Below are positions 5,202 through 6,735 of a DNA stretch of 6,735 nucleotides, one piece after another. The DNA lies in contig JAIYEB010000119.1 of NCBI GenBank assembly GCA_027487195.1, positions 1-6,735 of the forward strand, written 5' to 3'. A program made the translations under genes and the position numbers. Positions within the stretch are counted from its first letter, which is position 1. Each line of letters starts with the position of its first letter. The notes under the pieces were generated by a model that was given only the letters and a program-made list of their open reading frames with translations, was not told the origin of the DNA and did no database searches. Source of the stretch: Hyphomicrobiales bacterium (lineage in GTDB: Bacteria > Pseudomonadota > Alphaproteobacteria > Rhizobiales > UBA4765).

Positions 5202-6167
5202 ATGAGCATGTTTGACCGGCTTCGCCGGCGCGCTCAGCGCGTGTCCGAAACAAAGGCGGCTTTTCCTGCGGCTCCAGGGATCCTTTCGACGGCGTTTGGG
5301 AACCTGTCGAAGCGGTTCAGAAAGCCAACGCCAAGTGCAGATCCGGTGGGTCAGCGGCTTGAAGCGGGTGATGATGGCGACTTCGCATCCCGCGTGACCT
5401 CGCAGAACCTCGACCGGGCCGGGGAGGGCGATCTGCCGGTTGGCCCGGGCTGGCTTGTCGCGCGCAATGTTGCCAAGGCCTATCGCGGCCGCAGGGTTGT
5501 TCAGGGTGCAAGCCTTGCCGTCGGGCGTGGGCAGGCCGTTGGGTTGCTCGGTCCCAATGGCGCGGGCAAGACCACGATCTTTTACATGATCACCGGCCTT
5601 GTTGGCGCCGATGATGGCCGGATTGAACTCGACGGCTACGACATCACTCCGTTGCCGATGTATCGCCGGGCACGCCTGGGCATTGGCTACCTTCCTCAGG
5701 AAGCCTCGATCTTTCGTGGTCTGACGGTGGAAGAAAACATTCGCGCGGTGCTGGAGGTTGTCGAGCCGGACAAGCACAAGCGCGAAATGGAACTCGATTC
5801 GCTGCTGGAAGAGTTTCATATCACCCATATCCGGAAATCCCCCTCGATTGCGCTGTCGGGCGGCGAGCGTCGGCGCTGCGAGATTGCACGCGCGCTGGCG
5901 GGTCGCCCCGCCTTCATGTTGCTGGACGAGCCGTTTGCAGGCATCGACCCGATTGCAGTCGGGGACATCCAGACGCTGGTGCGCCACCTGACGGATCGCG
6001 GCATTGGCGTGCTCATCACGGACCACAATGTCCGCGAAACGCTCGGGCTGATTGACCGCGCCTACATCATCCATTCCGGGCGCGTGCTCATGGAAGGAAC
6101 ACCGGCGGAGATCGTCGCAAGCCCTGATGTGCGCAGGCTGTATCTCGGCGAACAGTTCACGCTGTAG
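5202..6167 (+). CDS. lptB: LPS export ABC transporter ATP-binding protein LptB (N-terminally extended)
   Basis: LptB is the cytoplasmic ATPase that dimerises and powers LPS extraction through LptF/LptG. The 321-residue product holds a full ABC domain from about residue 85: Walker A GPNGAGKT (117-124), Q-loop glutamine 166 in GYLPQEASIFRGLTVEENI, signature LSGGERRR (218-225), Walker B FMLLDEP (238-244) with catalytic E243, D-loop AGID (246-249) and switch His 275 in ITDHN. LptB-specific features are FYMITGLV after Walker A and the C-terminal RRLYLGEQFTL. LptB is usually about 240-260 residues. Here some 84 residues precede the ABC domain, starting with basic MSMFDRLRRRAQR and otherwise polar and disorder-prone. 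No in-frame ATG lies between codon 3 and Walker A, so the long start is likely, though GTG codons 49 and 65 exist. It starts 10 bases after lptA with no clear ribosome site, suggesting coupled translation. Confidence 0.95.
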   Translation: MSMFDRLRRRAQRVSETKAAFPAAPGILSTAFGNLSKRFRKPTPSADPVGQRLEAGDDGDFASRVTSQNLDRAGEGDLPVGPGWLVARNVAKAYRGRRVVQGASLAVGRGQAVGLLGPNGAGKTTIFYMITGLVGADDGRIELDGYDITPLPMYRRARLGIGYLPQEASIFRGLTVEENIRAVLEVVEPDKHKREMELDSLLEEFHITHIRKSPSIALSGGERRRCEIARALAGRPAFMLLDEPFAGIDPIAVGDIQTLVRHLTDRGIGVLITDHNVRETLGLIDRAYIIHSGRVLMEGTPAEIVASPDVRRLYLGEQFTL

Positions 6168-6237
6168 CATTTTTGCCGCCACAGCCGAATGCTTGCTCCG
6201 GCGTTTACCCAGTCTCCTGATCCAGCGCCTTTGTACT

Positions 6238-6253
6238 TGGCACGCACTGTGCA
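6238..6253 (+). promoter_or_regulatory. Sigma-54 (-24/-12) promoter for rpoN
   Basis: TGGCACG (6238-6244), a four-base spacer (CACT) and GTGCA (6249-6253) match the sigma-54 consensus TGGCACG-N4-TTGCW with one mismatch (G for the first T of TTGC). The invariant GG and GC pairs are at the required distance. A preceding T also matches the consensus YTGGCAC. Transcription would begin near 6264, leaving a leader of about 40 bases to the rpoN ATG. As it precedes the gene for sigma-54 itself, it suggests autoregulation; a sigma-54 promoter would also need an enhancer-binding activator whose site is not identified here. Confidence 0.7.
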
Positions 6254-6275
6254 TCTAGCATAATCTATGCCGGAT

Positions 6276-6290
6276 GACGCGCAGTGCGTC
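6276..6290 (+). promoter_or_regulatory. Small stem-loop next to the rpoN ribosome site
   Basis: GACGC (6276-6280) pairs with GCGTC (6286-6290) around a five-base loop. It ends two bases before the GAGG ribosome site (6293-6296). It could tune translation initiation of rpoN but is short enough to be chance. Confidence 0.25.
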
Positions 6291-6303
6291 GCGAGGCGGA
6301 AAA

Positions 6304-6735
6304 ATGGCGCTCGGCCCACGTCTGGAATTGCGACAAGGCCAGTCTCTGGTCATGACGCCGCAGCTGATGCAAGCCATCAAGCTGCTCCAGATGTCGAACC
6401 TCGATCTGGTTGCCTATGTCGAGGCGGAGCTTGAGAGAAATCCGTTTCTCGAGCCAGTGACCGACCAGCCCGAGCGACTTGATCTCAGAGGCCTTGAGCG
6501 CGAAGCGGCGGGCGAGGCTGTCAAGCCACTGTCTCAGGAATCCGCTCGGGAAGACTGGTTTTCGGCAGAGCTTGGATCATCGGCATCCAACATTGCGGAT
6601 CGGCTCGATGCGCGCGTTGACGATGTCTTCCCTGAGGCGGAGGGAGGCTCGTCGTCGTCGGGACAGGCTGGAGAAAGCTCATCCTACTGGACGGGTGTTG
6701 GCTCGGGCCGTGTACCGCACGGTGAGGATGGCGGC
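6304..6735 (+). CDS. rpoN: RNA polymerase sigma-54 factor RpoN, 5' part (cut by window end)
   Basis: The frame is open from ATG 6304 to the last base, giving the first 144 residues of sigma-54, the sigma factor for nitrogen, flagellar and other activator-dependent genes. Residues 1-50 are Region I, the Gln/Leu-rich activator-responsive part: PRLELRQGQSLVMTPQLMQAIKLLQMSNLDLVAYVEAELERNPFLE. The match is unmistakable. Residues 51-144 are an acidic, Ser- and Gly-rich stretch matching variable Region II, including four serines in a row from (TCG)4 (6649-6660, residues 116-119) and SSYW (125-128). The core-binding Region III, the helix-turn-helix and the RpoN box lie beyond the window. GAGG (6293-6296) precedes the ATG by seven bases. 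It stands 136 bases after lptB, an order seen in many Proteobacteria, and has its own candidate sigma-54 promoter. Confidence 0.95.
   Translation, partial: MALGPRLELRQGQSLVMTPQLMQAIKLLQMSNLDLVAYVEAELERNPFLEPVTDQPERLDLRGLEREAAGEAVKPLSQESAREDWFSAELGSSASNIADRLDARVDDVFPEAEGGSSSSGQAGESSSYWTGVGSGRVPHGEDGG

Noticed and set aside
6152..6174. Hairpin ACAG/CTGT plus T-run at the end of lptB as a terminator
   Set aside because: The stem is only 4-5 bp and partly inside the coding region; it is unlikely to terminate on its own.
5100..6254. Minus-strand open frame of 384 codons opposite lptB
   Set aside because: It lies antisense to a fully motif-supported lptB. Its translation is rich in Arg, Ala and His without family features, as expected from antisense frames in GC-rich DNA.

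Overview
The window looks like a piece of an alphaproteobacterial chromosome, most likely from the order Hyphomicrobiales. Base composition is GC-rich. Several gene products have alphaproteobacterial signatures: a Tim44-like envelope protein, a YbjN-family protein with the GHFDLWS core, a UbiK-family coiled-coil protein, and the order lptC-lptA-lptB-rpoN. Genus cannot be fixed from the sequence alone. I see no insertion sequence, phage gene, tRNA, rRNA, CRISPR array or other sign of a mobile region.

Left part (1-2727, all plus strand): the 3' end of an unrecognised multi-pass membrane protein, closed by a candidate terminator; an unknown 121-aa protein with one N-terminal membrane segment; a DUF1003 two-pass membrane protein; and a Tim44-like, signal-peptide-bearing envelope protein. 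The last is closed by a very strong intrinsic terminator with a GAAA loop. Each gene appears to be its own transcription unit.

Middle (2765-3786, minus strand): a UbiK-family protein (accessory factor of ubiquinone biosynthesis) followed, after a 254-base gap, by a YbjN-domain protein. The gap holds no convincing gene. It holds a strong GC-rich hairpin and a perfect 13-base dyad, both upstream of the YbjN start.

Right part (3981-6735, plus strand): lptC, lptA and lptB, packed with a 1-base overlap and a 10-base gap, encode the inner-membrane, periplasmic and ATPase parts of the lipopolysaccharide transport machine. LptB carries an N-terminal extension of about 84 residues ahead of its ABC domain. 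After a 136-base gap comes the 5' part of rpoN (sigma-54), cut by the window edge. That gap contains a near-consensus -24/-12 sigma-54 promoter, correctly spaced about 40 bases before the rpoN start codon, which suggests sigma-54 autoregulation.

Overall this is mostly conserved housekeeping DNA. The points worth a second look are the sigma-54 promoter before rpoN, the LptB extension, the unknown 121-aa protein, and three dyad or hairpin elements in the gaps. I found no multi-gene novel system.
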